Positions 24,363 through 35,345 of a DNA stretch of 64,000 bases are shown in pieces (the stretch's first letter is position 1; every line of letters starts with the position of its first letter). The notes beneath the pieces were generated by a model that was not told the DNA's origin, ran no database searches, and was given only the letters and a program-made list of their open reading frames with translations. The translations under genes were made by a program, and so were the position numbers. Source of the stretch: Larimichthys crocea (lineage: Eukaryota; Chordata; Actinopteri; Sciaenidae). The DNA lies in the NCBI RefSeq assembly GCF_000972845.2, contig NC_040021.1:5532867-5596866 (forward strand). Reading direction: 5' to 3'.

Positions 24363-27300
24363 CTGAGCTACATTAACCATCCACCCTCCCAATCCAGGCC
24401 AGTTGGGCCACAATCCTTTGCAGCAGGCCTCCACGATGTCCTGGTAGCTGTGTCGGACTCTGACCTTTGACACCGGGGCGGCAGCTCCACTGAAAAGACA
24501 CAAACAAACTTCTTATTGTGATCAATTGTGCGACTGATGCAAATTCATATTTCAGACCACCGTCTGCGTTTTTCAAAGCAACATTCATTTGTTGTTCTGA
24601 ACCTTGTGTTCCCGTTTTTTAATAGAACACAATGAGGTGTTTTTCTTATATATGTATTTTAAATCAAAGTCAATTGAACTGATCTGAGTCACAATTCAAC
24701 TTGGCTGAACAAAACTGGTAAAAACTAAAGTGAACACAAACACCACAGTTTTACATAACAAAACACATTTCCTTTTTGCTGTGGCGGGAGCCGTGTATTT
24801 CTGCAGCTCACGACAGCTGAATGAAGAAGAATAGCATGTATATTTGGACTCTAAACACGCTCTGCTCTGTGTTCATACCACAATTGCCTTTAGATTCCCC
24901 CCCGAGGAGTCTGAACAGAATAGAGGGAATACATATGAGAGCGGCTCTGCTGTCAGAAATGCTCGTCGCCCGTTGCTGAAAATAGAGAAGAAAGCACCAT
25001 CTGCAGACGCTTAGTCAACAATGAGGTGAAAAAAACATCCTGGACACACACACGAGTTACATAAGTTGCTCGGTTCGTCTTTGCTATCAGGAAAATAGAA
25101 AGCAGTGTGATAAAAGTGATGTAACCTGGTTATAAAGTGATTTTTTTGCCTTTAGCTACTGAAGCCAAATGAACAGAATATAATGGAGACCCCACCTTTG
25201 TTCCTCTTCATACAGACAGGCCACCAGGATCCTCCCTGTGTGGTTGCAGACCCAGGCCGACACAACCAGAAGAACAAGACCCACATAACCAGACCGGACC
25301 AGAGCGAAGGGTAAACCCAACACAAAGATACCCTGAGGAAGAAAGAACATGAAATGTTTGTGAGGGGAAATGAGAAGACCACGTTTCAAAAGTTGCCTCA
25401 AAAACTCTCAAGATAAAGACCATGAGGACAAGGTTTGATTCTGACTGAGCATCTTTGTACCTCTTTCTTGTCGCCATGCTGCCTAACTTTCAAAATAAAA
25501 GCACTAGATCACTTATTACTGGATTAGTCCACAGATTTTACAGCTGCTTAAAGGCGAGAAAAGAGATATATAGGTATTAAAATTCTTAAATGTATATCCG
25601 TTTATCCTTGTATAATATAACCTTTAACCTATTTTGTGCAGTTATTTCGCAGATCAACTCCTATTTTATATCATTTATATATATTTTATATTTGCACTTA
25701 TCCTACTTTGCACCGCAACTGCTGCACAACAATGAAGTTTTCTTAAAAAAACATGTAAAATGTCGAAACTTTTCAGTCAAACCGAAGAGAAAACAAGTAC
25801 AGAAAGTAAATTAGAAGAAAGGCCACTTGGTAGTAATAAGCAAAAAAAATAAATAAACAAGTGTATGAAAATATAACTGTTTTTAAAATTGAGGCGTGTT
25901 TATTCTCGTAAACATTAAAAAAGAATATATTACACCTTGAGGTCGGCTGCAGAAATCTAATTTTACACAGTTAAAACTTGTTTCCATGAAAAAAGAAGGT
26001 GATTAAAATATGAAAAACACTAAAACTTTGTCGCAAGAAAAGAGGAAAGGAAAGAATAAGGAAAACCGTTGAAGAGGACATGAAAAGAAAAGAGAATAAA
26101 GGACTAGAAGATGAGGAGGCGAGAGGAGAGGAGAGGTCTGGCCTGATGCCTGGAGAGTTTGGGGATGCAGGAGACCAGCAGGAGGAGAGAGGGCGAGGAG
26201 TGTCGAGCTTTAAGCCCGGCACCGAGGTAGAAAAACATTACTGACTGCCAGAGAGAGGAGAAAGGAGGAAAGGGACTCAGAGGTGGCGAGGAAATAAGGC
26301 GATAAACGAGAGAAGGAGGAAGGAGAGGTGTCGACCTCGCGGCTTTAAAGAGCAGGAGGTTGGAGGAGGAAGAGGAGGAGATCAGAGGAGCTGCTGTGTT
26401 CCGAGTGTTGGAACATGGAGACTCACTGAGAGAGTTATGGAAACACATCACAGCACATCATCGACACACACACACACACATTGCGGCTGTACAAACAGAC
26501 AAGCAACACATTCTCTCTCTTTCAAGTTTACTATTTTGTGACTGGTGTCTGTTAGGCATATGCTGATAGAGCTTTTGATGTTCAAATGGAGCTGCTGGGG
26601 ATGAAAGCAGTTTGAGGAGAAATCTGACGCTCAAGTATCTGATTTCATCTCCCCTCTTTCTCCTTCCACCGCCCCGTTCTCTCTGTGCTTTTGCCAGCTA
26701 ATTCGTCACCGGTCACTCTGAGCACAAACTCCACAATGAGGGAAAAAAACACACATACTCCTGATTGTGTCTGAAGAGGACGGAGAAGAGGATTGTTCTT
26801 CTCAGCTCCATCTGACACCCAAGACACCTTTTTAAAATCTGTTTATTCAAGGAATGTCGAGCAAGCACATATGCTCTTTTTCATCGCTTACATTTATTCG
26901 ATATTGAACCACCAAGCTTGCAGCAGCATGGGACCTATGCTGAAAAAAGATTATTGCACATTCACTGCTCCTGTCTGGACTTACCAGGTGCAAGATTTCA
27001 ATTGCTGGTTATGTATGATATTTTATGCAAGCTCATGCCGCATGCACAAAAGCTGATCTTTTCCCAGCGTGAGGGGATACATTTGAACAGATGGGACCAT
27101 AACCAGACAGGTTTGACATTTAAATAACCAGAAGTGCCGTGTTGTACTCCTAAGTTACTTTATTTGTTCAAATGAAAGAAAAAAAGCGTGTCCAAATGTC
27201 ATTTTCACATGATTTTTGATTTTTTTATGCGGTTGACAATGATGATGTAAAGTCGTACTTTAATAGAAAAGATTAGAAAATCAGAAAACTGATGATCGCA

Positions 27301-30300
27301 ACTGAACAGCACATTTTAACAAAATTCTCACTTCTTTCTAACTCCACACCTCCAGTTTGTATGGGAGGTTTTATGTCTAATTTTGAGCCCATTCTGTCTG
27401 AACCTTGATGACTTTGCATGGACCGAACCTCACGTGTAGAAAAGGGTTTCCTTTACTTCATCAAAAATGAAAAAGCAACAGATTAATCATAAAAAATTTA
27501 CTTCATCAAAAATGAAAAAGCAACAGATTAATCATAAAAAATCCTGAAAATTATTATAATTTTCTGCTGTTAAACGATCCAATTTGAAGACGTCACTTAA
27601 GCTCTCGGAAATTATAACGAGTATGTTTTATTATTAATTATATAAATAAGTGGTGACACTAAAAACTGCAGAGTTTAATGCACTAACCTGCAGAGTTTAT
27701 TCTGCCTCACTTGCCTTGCAGGGTGTTGGGGATGGATTTGGCAGCATGATGAACCAAATAACTTTTGACAGCAATCGTTCCAAAACAAAATCGAGGCATT
27801 CTTCATTTCCCTTACGGCTCCTGTTTGGATGTTAAAACTTGGATCTTGGATTTTCGAACTCGAGTCAGTTATATATATAAATCAGTTTTTGTCAGAAACA
27901 AAAGGTCCACACTTCTAATCCGTGATGAAGACACACACACAAACCCGAGCTGCCTCATTAACCATCAGCTTGGAATTAAAGCTGAGTTTCATGATATTCC
28001 CAAGTCGGAAGCTGGTTTTTGTTTTGTTGTTTTTTTGCATTTTTGGCAGCAAATTTGCTTTCTAATAAAAACTTTATTAAGCTGGCAGACAGTCAGTTAT
28101 ATTGGCATCAATAAACCACCACCGGAAAATACATATTTTCTTTTTAGCCTTGATGGGAGATAAAACTGCTGTTCTTTTTTCCATCATTAATACATCTGCC
28201 CCTTTGCAAATGGATCTGCTATTATTGCACTGATTGATGTTTATATATCACATTATCATACTGTGTCTTTTATTTTTACTAAGTGGTGATTCGTCACTGT
28301 CTGACATTTCAGACCCTGCCAGCATCCAGTGAACTTAACCTGTCTGTAACCTCAACCAGAAGGGATTCCTGACTCCCCATCACGGTTTGCCGCAGGTAAT
28401 GAATGACCTACAAAACATTAACCAACCCAACACCCGCAGAAAGAAGCTGATACTGTTTTAGCAGAGTTACAATAACGCTCAAAACGGGAGCACCGTGATC
28501 CAAGCACATCGTGGTTTTTAAGGACAAATGGATTCAAATACAGCTGGAAGTATTGAGGTTACAGAAAATCGTAGATTTGAATCAGAAATTTAAATCAGAA
28601 ATATGATTCATTGGAGACCAAGTTTCTGTGCCAAACAAGGCACAGAAACTTGGTCTCTAATGAAAAGCTAGAACTCTGCCTGGCACTCAGATAGATAGAC
28701 TAGCATCAATAAACCAGGCACATAAAATACTTGTTTACCTACTAAATATCATGCGTTGATATGTGTATTTATGTGCTGATGAACAGTGTGTTTACAGCAA
28801 TTTGACGCCAAAAGCATTTGATGTAAACCCACCTCTACTCCCGAGGGAACATGTTTGCATGCATGCTTTCATTTGTGAACATATGTATGTGTGTGTGTGC
28901 CTGTGTGTGCATGCACTGTATTGATGCCCTAATGTCATAATGTTCTTTACAGACCCAGTTCAATTACACTACAGTTATTCAGCAGAGAACACATTTACAT
29001 GAGCGCAGGAGATGAATACTGCCCAGCATTTACCGCGTAATAAGCCATTAGCATTGCGGCCACGAGGACAGACTGTGACGATACGATTTGATTATGAAGA
29101 GTGTCTGACAAACAGCCTGCAAGACCACAAAGCGTTGTTTAGTAAAAATTAAAAGACAGCGGCAGCGGATTAAATAGTCTGCAGGTTTAATGTGTTTTTT
29201 AGTGGGCAGCTTGGCTTTTACGTTTTGCATTTGTCTTCGACGAGAGGAAGGAGAAAGGGGGAGACGTAATGTTCGCAGAGAAATGAGGAATAAAAGTGTA
29301 TAAACTGAGGCAGGAAAATAATTGGAGCTGCAATAAACATGAGCGGTGAGAAATAGCTGTCAGAGAATCAAGAGAACTGCTGTTCAGCAGCTGGATTCAT
29401 ATTAAATCATTAACTTTAACCTCTTCCACTCCATCCCGCCCTATAATAATCCGATTTTTTTCTTTCCTAGGGGGTGCCACATAGAAGTGGTGTACATCAT
29501 CTGAAATATGGGAGTAAATTAAGATACTAAATGTACCTGTATAGCATTTGTGACATTCCAGCCGGCCTCCCAGGCGGTGATGGTGGCAGTAGGATTCGGA
29601 CCTCTGGTGTCGGCACTGTGGATCTGATCTGGACTAGCCAAACTCATCGTTGCCCTCTCTTCTTCAAGGCTTTTAAAGAACTCAGAAGTCCCCGCCACAG
29701 TCTCCACTCCTTCCTTATTGTCGTCTCCATCTTTGGAAAGTCTATGCTTTTGCGTGGTCACTCTGAACATCTTGGATCTTCTCATGCTACCCTGGTTCTG
29801 GTTGAAACTCGCGTTCTTCTCTTTATCAGCTCGCATCCCAGATCTTCCTTTGCCACAACTTCTGGTGTTTTTGAACCAAAGGGGGTCTGCCGTGGGGACG
29901 GCAGATGTTATGGTGATGGTACTGGGTCCAGAGGAGATTGCAGTAGCTTTGGTATCTTTAAAAGCTGGACTTTCCTGCCATGAGGTGCTGGTGGACCCCG
30001 TCAGGTTAGGAGCTGGTCTCTCCCTCATACCGGGAATATCTTGCTCAGTCAGAGTCGACCTGTTTTTTCTGGTGTCGTCCGGGCTTGTATTATTTTTCTT
30101 TGGGATGTTGTCAAAAGGCAATCTGTTGTCCTCACGATAGGTTCTGTTCAACTCATCACTGTGGGTCAGAATCAGCGTCTCCTCATCCTCCTGAAAGAAC
30201 CTGATGATCAAAACCACTTTGTTACAGTTTGTTCATGGTTTCTGTGCTGGCTTTACCAAAAAAAACATTTTATCTGAAGTTCTCAACTATATTCCAGATA

Positions 30301-30542
30301 ATTTACCTACTTATATCCATATATCTATTGCAGAAATATTTAAATATGCACTTTATCTATAAATAAATATATATCACATGATGTGACTCACCTGATTGTC
30401 CAGTCCAGGTGTAGCCTCGACACTGCCCAGCCCCACAGAGATCCAGCACCACTCCAGGGCTGCCCAGAGCTCCGAACCCAGTGAGGAGAGCCCATCTTCA
30501 GCCTCACTGTCTGCAGAGTAAGCCTCCCTTAGACCTTCCAGC
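20933..30542 (-). CDS. SLC32A1/VIAAT-like vesicular inhibitory amino acid transporter (8 exons, 5' end missing)
   Basis: Eight exons join in frame on the minus strand: 30542-30392, 30190-29537, 25332-25196, 24489-24363, 24152-23950, 23026-22789, 22615-22453 and 21246-20933. All have AG/GT borders with matching phases. The joined frame of about 661 codons has no internal stop. Family marks, in order, are [13 protein letters not shown] (compare the DEEAL…HCDDLD of VIAAT), [67 protein letters not shown] and [19 protein letters not shown] is an AAAP-family (Aa_trans) proton exchanger that loads GABA and glycine into synaptic vesicles. Canonical vertebrate SLC32A1 has two exons and about 525 residues with a tail of about 120. 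Here there are at least eight exons and a tail of about 265, so I infer a diverged paralogue. The first coding exon with the start codon is not found. Confidence 0.88.
22453..22615 (-). CDS. VIAAT-like exon G: segments 7-8
   Basis: Acceptor ctccattag|GCC; donor GGAG|GTTGAA. It reads [19 protein letters not shown], then [20 protein letters not shown], matching AYLTWGEATQEVITNNLP and [18 protein letters not shown] of VIAAT. It ends with one base that exon H completes to aspartate (G|AT). Confidence 0.9.
22789..23026 (-). CDS. VIAAT-like exon F: membrane segments 5-6 with the [10 protein letters not shown] motif
   Basis: Acceptor ctgtcag|TCT; donor CTG|GTGAGT. It reads [14 protein letters not shown], then [20 protein letters not shown] and [29 protein letters not shown] is the most conserved stretch of VIAAT and is intact here. 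The exon has 79 codons plus one base and ends in phase 0. Confidence 0.92.
23080..23255 (+). repeat. Repeat R2, truncated copy in an intron
   Basis: Contains tctagtcaccaatcagcctc, gtctttggatgg and ccttcttgctgtgcagtgc, the later part of the R2 family. It lies between transporter exons E and F, upstream of exon F in the gene direction, and does not touch the acceptor. Confidence 0.65.
23950..24152 (-). CDS. VIAAT-like exon E: membrane segments 3-4
   Basis: Acceptor cttccag|CTC; donor ATCAG|GTGACT. It reads [15 protein letters not shown], then [22 protein letters not shown], matching the IIELVMTC-LYVVVSG and FLKNLKAVSKFSLLCTLAH regions of the family. The usual SGNLMYNSFPG loop is replaced by a diverged [11 protein letters not shown], one sign that this is not the canonical orthologue. 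Confidence 0.9.
24363..24489 (-). CDS. VIAAT-like exon D: loop before membrane segment 3
   Basis: Acceptor ttttcag|TGG; donor CAG|GTAACA, placed directly beside a (TG)n tract in the intron. It reads [15 protein letters not shown] and [12 protein letters not shown], matching the VR-RDSYV-IANACC and LGGRVVNVAQ segments of VIAAT. It ends in phase 0. Confidence 0.9.
25196..25332 (-). CDS. VIAAT-like exon C: membrane segments 1-2
   Basis: Acceptor cttcctcag|GGT; donor CAAAG|GTGGGG. It reads [19 protein letters not shown], then a hydrophobic helix and [14 protein letters not shown], the VIAAT core just after WNVTNAIQ. It ends with two bases of a split codon (AG|T) that exon D completes to serine. 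Confidence 0.9.
27452..27541 (+). repeat. 45-bp exact tandem duplication
   Basis: Two identical head-to-tail units beginning tttacttcatcaaaaatgaa and ending in a short A run. It lies within the transporter's large intron. Confidence 0.95.
28607..28664. repeat. 26-bp-stem hairpin (one mismatch)
   Basis: Arm GAGACCAAGTTTCTGTGCC (28614-28632) pairs perfectly with 28639-28657 across a 6-base loop. Beyond one mismatch the stem continues for TTCATT on both sides. It sits in the transporter intron. A 58-base hairpin could be a small-RNA-like fold, a fold-back element or a sequencing snap-back. No mature miRNA seed is claimed. Confidence 0.9.
29537..30190 (-). CDS. VIAAT-like exon B: long N-terminal tail and start of membrane segment 1
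   Basis: Acceptor ttctttcag|GAG and donor CAG|GTACAT. It has 218 codons and is open throughout. It begins [15 protein letters not shown], which aligns with the short conserved acidic motif of VIAAT tails, and ends with the family signature [14 protein letters not shown]. Between them lie about 180 residues rich in S, T, K, R and N with no known domain, far longer than in canonical SLC32A1. This part is probably disordered and cytosolic. Confidence 0.85.
30392..30542 (-). CDS. VIAAT-like exon A (most upstream seen), cytosolic tail
   Basis: Donor CAG|GTGAGT is perfect; the acceptor (cctccacag) has a weak pyrimidine tract. One leading base completes a codon from an unseen upstream exon. The 50 codons are acidic ([14 protein letters not shown]) and end GLDNQ. 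There is no match I recognise to the canonical N-terminus. It is the least certain exon, but it is open and its phase fits exon B. Confidence 0.65.
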
Positions 30543-31689
30543 CTGTGGAGGTCTCACATACATACACTCACAATGTGTGCAAAACACCAAAACCACACAC
30601 ACACAAACTGTACACGTGTGTCATGAAGTGATTGACAAGTTGGTGAGCTGTAACATTATAATATACCAGTGTTCTCAACAGTGACGGAGTAAACAGGTAC
30701 AATGGCCTGCACAGTAGATGAGTACACTTTATTGGAAAAACTTTATTGTTTGTGCAGAATGAAATAATAATAAAATATGATATTAACATTATATAACCGC
30801 AATGTTCTTTAGAAATTGACTCTTTTGTTTCTTTTGGAAGATTCAAACAAACTTCTCTGCACAAATTAATCAAATATTCACAGTTTTCCTTCATTTCATG
30901 TCTCTGTGTGTACATTTAGTTGTGCTTGTATGAATGCTCATTCCTGCCCGGGTGCTTCAGTTTTGCCCCAGAGTGTGGTGAGTTGTGCAGGGCAGCAGGA
31001 GGAGCCCTAGAACAATCGTGTAACTTTGTGGACACACAAACTTCTGTCCAACTCCCCCTCTCTTCACTTCTCAAGTATTCTGGGCTCCATTTAGCTCTTT
31101 TTCTTTAAACTCTTCTGTTCTTTGTTTGTGGTAGAAAAGGCTGCGCTGATACGACGTCATTTACTTCGTAGCATCTGAAGTTTTTATTTCCCGAAACTTG
31201 CAGCACATTGCATTGCTCGTACGCCTTAAAACATTTTAAAGAATCAGTGTTTAAGCACCTGCCTCACACTCACACACCTTCACGTGTTCATGTTCTTCAA
31301 CAGCTGTGCAAGGTTTGTAATATAATCTATAATATTGCTCACAAGCTTGATTACAGAATCAGATTACACTAATTTAGGGTTGCCATATGCTTTGCAAAAA
31401 CCTCAGGATGTAAACTAGAAAAAGAATTATACACTTATACAATTTAAGGTACTTTACATTCGTATTCCAATTTTATCCAGCTTTTTACTTCCAATCCATT
31501 TCAGAGGAAAATGTTGTATCCATCCTACATTTATTTGACACATATAGAGTCACTTTTAAGCATAGTAAGTAAGCTGATAAAATGTGATGCACTGCTATAG
31601 ATTAAACACAACAGTTAATATTAATAGTTAAGTATTTAAATTTATTTTCAACCGGTTTAGGGTTCACCATGTTGTCACCATATTTCTAC

Positions 31690-32410
31690 CAGGAGGCTGT
31701 GAAGTGAAGCCAATGTGAAAGTGCAAAAAAAAAAAAAAAAGTCTGAAATGTGAGTCAGTCTCAGTTGGATGCCAGTGTCACTGCTATCCAGAGTCCCTTA
31801 CTACTACTTACTACAAAACTCCAGCCCCAGTCAAGCAAACTATACCAGTTTGGACTTTTAACGTTCTGGCACGGCCATCATTGGTGCAATAAATTGTAGG
31901 AGAAACACCGGTCCAACCTCTGCAGCAAGTTAGCTTTCTAAACCATTTCATGGATAAAATGTTAATGGGGTTTGAAATGGGTTACCTAATACCTGAGATA
32001 ATGTTTAGGACAAGCTTGAGACATTTCAGATTTTCAATTCACGAAGCCAAGCGGAAAGTGCCAAAAACTGCAGTTCCTCAAATGTCCACTTGAGGCTGGC
32101 TCCAGAAGTGAGTCAGTCTCCATAAGTCCCCATGTTAAAATGTCCAAAAAACATGTTTACAGCCTGGTACAAAAAACAGTTTTGGTCTCTATAGCTAATT
32201 TCCCCGTTCATGACATTTTTACAGAACTCAACTGACCGCCTGGTTGCTTTGATTGACATGTGGGTGCCATTACAAGTGGTTAGTTTGAGCAACCAGGCAT
32301 CATTCAAGCCTGCATCAGGTCCACTTATGATCCATTTGTCCATTTTAGATTAGTCAGGAGGCGGCAGAAGCAGGACTGCCAAGATGACGGCTGCCAGAAC
32401 CTCCACACCC
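31690..32410 (-). repeat. Interspersed repeat R1, copy 2 (near full length)
   Basis: Minus-strand copy with the R1 core (acaaaaaacagttttggtct, ccacttgaggctggctcc) and a longer 3' part (cagaagcaggactgccaag). The distal half (ctacaaaactccagccccag, cctctgcagcaagttagct) is shared with the copy at 50.6 kb. No real gene: the frame NGEISYRDQNCFLYQAVNMF is the same repeat read in frame. Confidence 0.85.
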
Positions 32411-32475
32411 TGAGCAAAGATCATATAGATACTATATCATCATCATCATCATAGATACTACGTCCATATCACATT

Positions 32476-32979
32476 CCTCAATTTAATATTTTCAAGAAGT
32501 GGTGCTGTAGTTTATTATGTACACTGTAGGCAAACAGCAACTACCCTGCCAAATGTCACTAAATCCTACACACCGGTCCTTTAATGCATCACAAAATATT
32601 AAAGTAACACTGATTTGCAGATTTATTTTGTGTATCCAGTGAAACAGTACATATCTGTAACTTTTACCAAGCATTTCTGTGAAATAACAAAACATGTCAC
32701 AGTCCTCAATTTAATATTTTCAAGAAGTGGTGCTGTAGTTTATTATGTACTCTGTAGGGTTTTAGGAGAGGGTGAGGTAAACAGCAACTACCGTACCAAA
32801 TGTCACTAAATCCTACACACTGGTCCTTTAATGCATCACAAAATATTATAATAATATAATAACTTAAAATAACTATAAAGTAACACTGATTTGCAGCTTT
32901 GCTTTGTGTTTCCAGTGAAATAGTACATATCTGTAACTTTTACCAAGCATTTCTGTGAAATAACAAAACATGTCACAGT
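32476..32979 (+). repeat. Diverged tandem duplication, 228 and 276 bp
   Basis: Unit 1 (32476-32703) and unit 2 (32704-32979) both start cctcaatttaatattttcaa and end acaaaacatgtcacagt. Unit 2 carries about 20- and 29-base insertions. Each includes the ending cctacacac-ggtcctttaa of a common MITE. The array lies just upstream of the promoter-like region at 33.0 kb. Confidence 0.9.
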
Positions 32980-33039
32980 CCTTTTCTTTCCATATGTTTC
33001 CCATCAGTGCCCCCCTCCTCCCTCTGTCCCAGGCTTAAA

Positions 33040-33067
33040 CCTGGAGAGGAGGAGGAGGAGGAGGAGT

Positions 33068-33121
<54 letters not shown>

Positions 33122-33254
33122 TTTGGATCAAACTTTGTGTGAAACTTTTTTTTCCTCTTGACATTCAACTCACCGCAGAGCTGCGCGCGAGAAGAGTGCA
33201 AAGTCAGCGCAGCGCGCGCGCGGTACGGTATCAGACGATCAGCACCGGGACGAC
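33040..33254 (+). promoter_or_regulatory. Putative promoter/5'UTR: GGA and GA tracts, then CpG-rich DNA
   Basis: (GGA)n at 33043-33067 and (GA)n at 33071-33121 are followed by a CpG-dense stretch (gctgcgcgcgag, gcagcgcgcgcgcggtacgg) directly before the signal-peptide ATG at 33255. CpG density is unusual for the rest of this window. No TATA box is visible. The minus strand also has a good donor sequence (CTGCG|GTGAGT, about 33178-33170), so transcription in both directions is possible. Confidence 0.5.
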
Positions 33255-33321
33255 ATGGAGCGGCTGCGGCTCGCGCTTCTTACCGCGTTGCTATGGCAAT
33301 GCTGCCGTGCCCAACAGAGAG
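33255..33321 (+). CDS. First coding exon with signal peptide; gene not identified
   Basis: ATG at 33255 opens MERLRLALLTALLW, then QCCRAQQR, a textbook signal peptide: basic n-region, hydrophobic core and small residues before a likely cleavage after CRA. The exon ends AGAG|GTGAGT, a perfect donor, in phase 1 (22 codons plus one base). Phase-1 introns just after a signal peptide are typical of modular secreted and type I membrane proteins, such as Eph receptors and type IIB receptor tyrosine phosphatases. A CpG-rich stretch precedes it. No second exon can be supported before 64 kb, so the first intron may be over 30 kb. I cannot name the gene. It lies head to head with the transporter. Confidence 0.65.
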
Positions 33322-33823
33322 GTGAGTCCCCCGATAACCGATCAATACGTCAACACTGCGGGACACTGCGGGAGGTATTCACCGCAGGAGTTCAGTGTCA
33401 GACTGTTTGCGCGTGTTGCCTGTATCCTAAACAACTCCTAAACTTTATTATAATCTTCTTTTTTAAAACTCTGCTTTGTTGAAGGTTTGTAAGAGGCCAG
33501 ATTATTGAAATGACCTCCACAGTAGCCATTTTGACATGAAACAGCAGGTAAACACAGGTGTTAGCAATGATACTAATTAAGGTCCAGTTCCATTTAGGTT
33601 AAAACCGAGTCAGGGTGCTGCCATGGTGCATGCTGGCTCACTGGAAAAGTCTCTGCTTCGATAAATGGAATGCAGCCTTATTGGAAAGGCCTGTGTTAAT
33701 AACAATACTAATAATAATACATTTTATTTCATTGGCGCCGCCCAAGGACACCTTACAATAAATGAGAGTAGAGAAACAAACAAAAAGAACCATAAAAGTG
33801 TCAAACTACAAGAATACAACATT

Positions 33824-33905
33824 AAAAACAGGTTAAAATAGGACAGTGCAGTTGAATCAGATGGAAAAACAGGTTAAAATAGGACAGTGCAGTTGAATCA
33901 GATGG
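33824..33905 (+). repeat. 41-bp exact tandem duplication
   Basis: Two identical units starting aaaaacaggttaaaatagga and ending gaatcagatgg, within the presumed first intron of the plus-strand gene. Confidence 0.95.
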
Positions 33906-34871
33906 AAAAGGCGATTTTCAACAGGTGGGTTTCAAGTGCAGACTTGATCTTAGTGTTGACCCTACTACTACCCTCATGTCAAAATGGCTACTGTGAAAAA
34001 AAAGATCTATTATAACTAAACACGCGTGTGAATGAGTAAGAAAAGCAGCTGTGGCGACAGGAGAATGGTGAATTAGTTTGGAGATGTGTCTGCTTGGTTG
34101 AGACGCGATGGGCTCAGAATAACACACGTCTCAGCTGGATTTGTTGTTCATTTTAGACCCTACAAATCAAGTGAGTGAAGAGTATACTAATACGTAACAG
34201 AAACAGATCCAGGTCATTTAAGATGGTTCTGTTACTGCTTAAGCCAGCAGACGTAATTATTAACCAGTTTAGTCTCTGATTATGTGTACCCCACAGGGAG
34301 TCTTGTTTTCCAACTTTTCACATAGTTCCAGTGTGTTATTGAACACTCACAATGTCGCCTGCACACTGGGGGCATGTATGCAGATGTATTTACCTGCGTT
34401 ACCACCTCAGAAAATATCTCCAAGTGCCACTATTATGATTGGTTTACACAGGAGCTGGGTTTATCTCTAATAGGAGGATTATTCAATGTTTACACTCGAA
34501 TCCTTAATGGAACTGGTCCAACAACCAAGAGTTAATTTGTTGGAAAATTTGTTGTTCCTGATCCTGATATTTCCCATTTGGAACCATGATTGCAGAGTTT
34601 TTGAACCAATCATTTTACCTCCGCTTATAACCTTACTGTCACATTTGAGCTCTATGTGTGCTACATGCATACGAGTTATGATAGTATATGTTTTTTAATA
34701 AATATCTCAGAGATTCCTTTAAGTACCCGTACAAGGAGGTCATGTACCACCAGTAGCACAAATTTGAAAACCATTGGTATAGAAGATTCTGCTTGTAAAA
34801 TTATATTTACAATAAGTATGTTATCTATATTAGCCTTTGACAGTTTTAGGCTCTGTGTCACTTGACATGTC

Positions 34872-35345
34872 TTAAAGGGTCAGTTCACCCAAATTCACGA
34901 GGATCTAGCTATGCAGATAGTTTTGTTTTTAAGGTATCAATCTCCAATTTTTTTTACCTCAAACGAAATACACTGAAGATGGAACTGATTTTTTTCCTGT
35001 GCGGTGCTCAGAATATTGAAAATGACATTTGAAAAAATTCAACAGCGACATGAAACAGTGTCCCCGTGTCCATGAATAATCTGCAAACCTCGTGGTCAAA
35101 CGGTTTTCTGTGGAACTGTTCTCTGTCAAAGAAATGGTCCCTGTGAAAGCTGTTGACAGTCTGTGGATTATTCAGAGTAACAGTACCACTAAAGGCAAAC
35201 AAAGGCCAAGAATTGTTTGCCGGATTTTTCTGAAACATCTGTTGATGTCGAGCCCTGTATCCACCGCACTGCTGTGCAGGAAGAAATCTCAAAAGGATTT
35301 CAGACACATAAAACCACATCAATCTGCATACCTGGATACCACTAG
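34872..35345 (+). repeat. Interspersed percomorph repeat (aaagggtcagttcaccc type)
   Basis: It starts cttaaagggtcagttcaccc, followed by ctatgcagatagttttg and later words (aaaattcaacagcgacatga, ccaccgcactgctgtgcagg) in the order seen in a common teleost non-autonomous repeat. No gene. The two overlapping frames on opposite strands are artefacts. Confidence 0.6.

Larger units (their letters stand above)
25333..29536 (-). other. Large intron between transporter exons B and C
   Basis: This 4.2-kb intron separates WNVTNAIQ (exon B) from GIFVLG (exon C). It holds a purine-rich block (about 26000-26400), a short CA tract at 26464-26479, a 45-bp exact tandem duplication at 27452-27541 and a long hairpin at 28607-28664. 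I find no further exon in it. Confidence 0.75.

Noticed and set aside
29531..30140. Two long plus-strand frames (140-150 codons) opposite transporter exon B
   Set aside because: They are antisense shadows of a supported minus-strand exon and show no motif.
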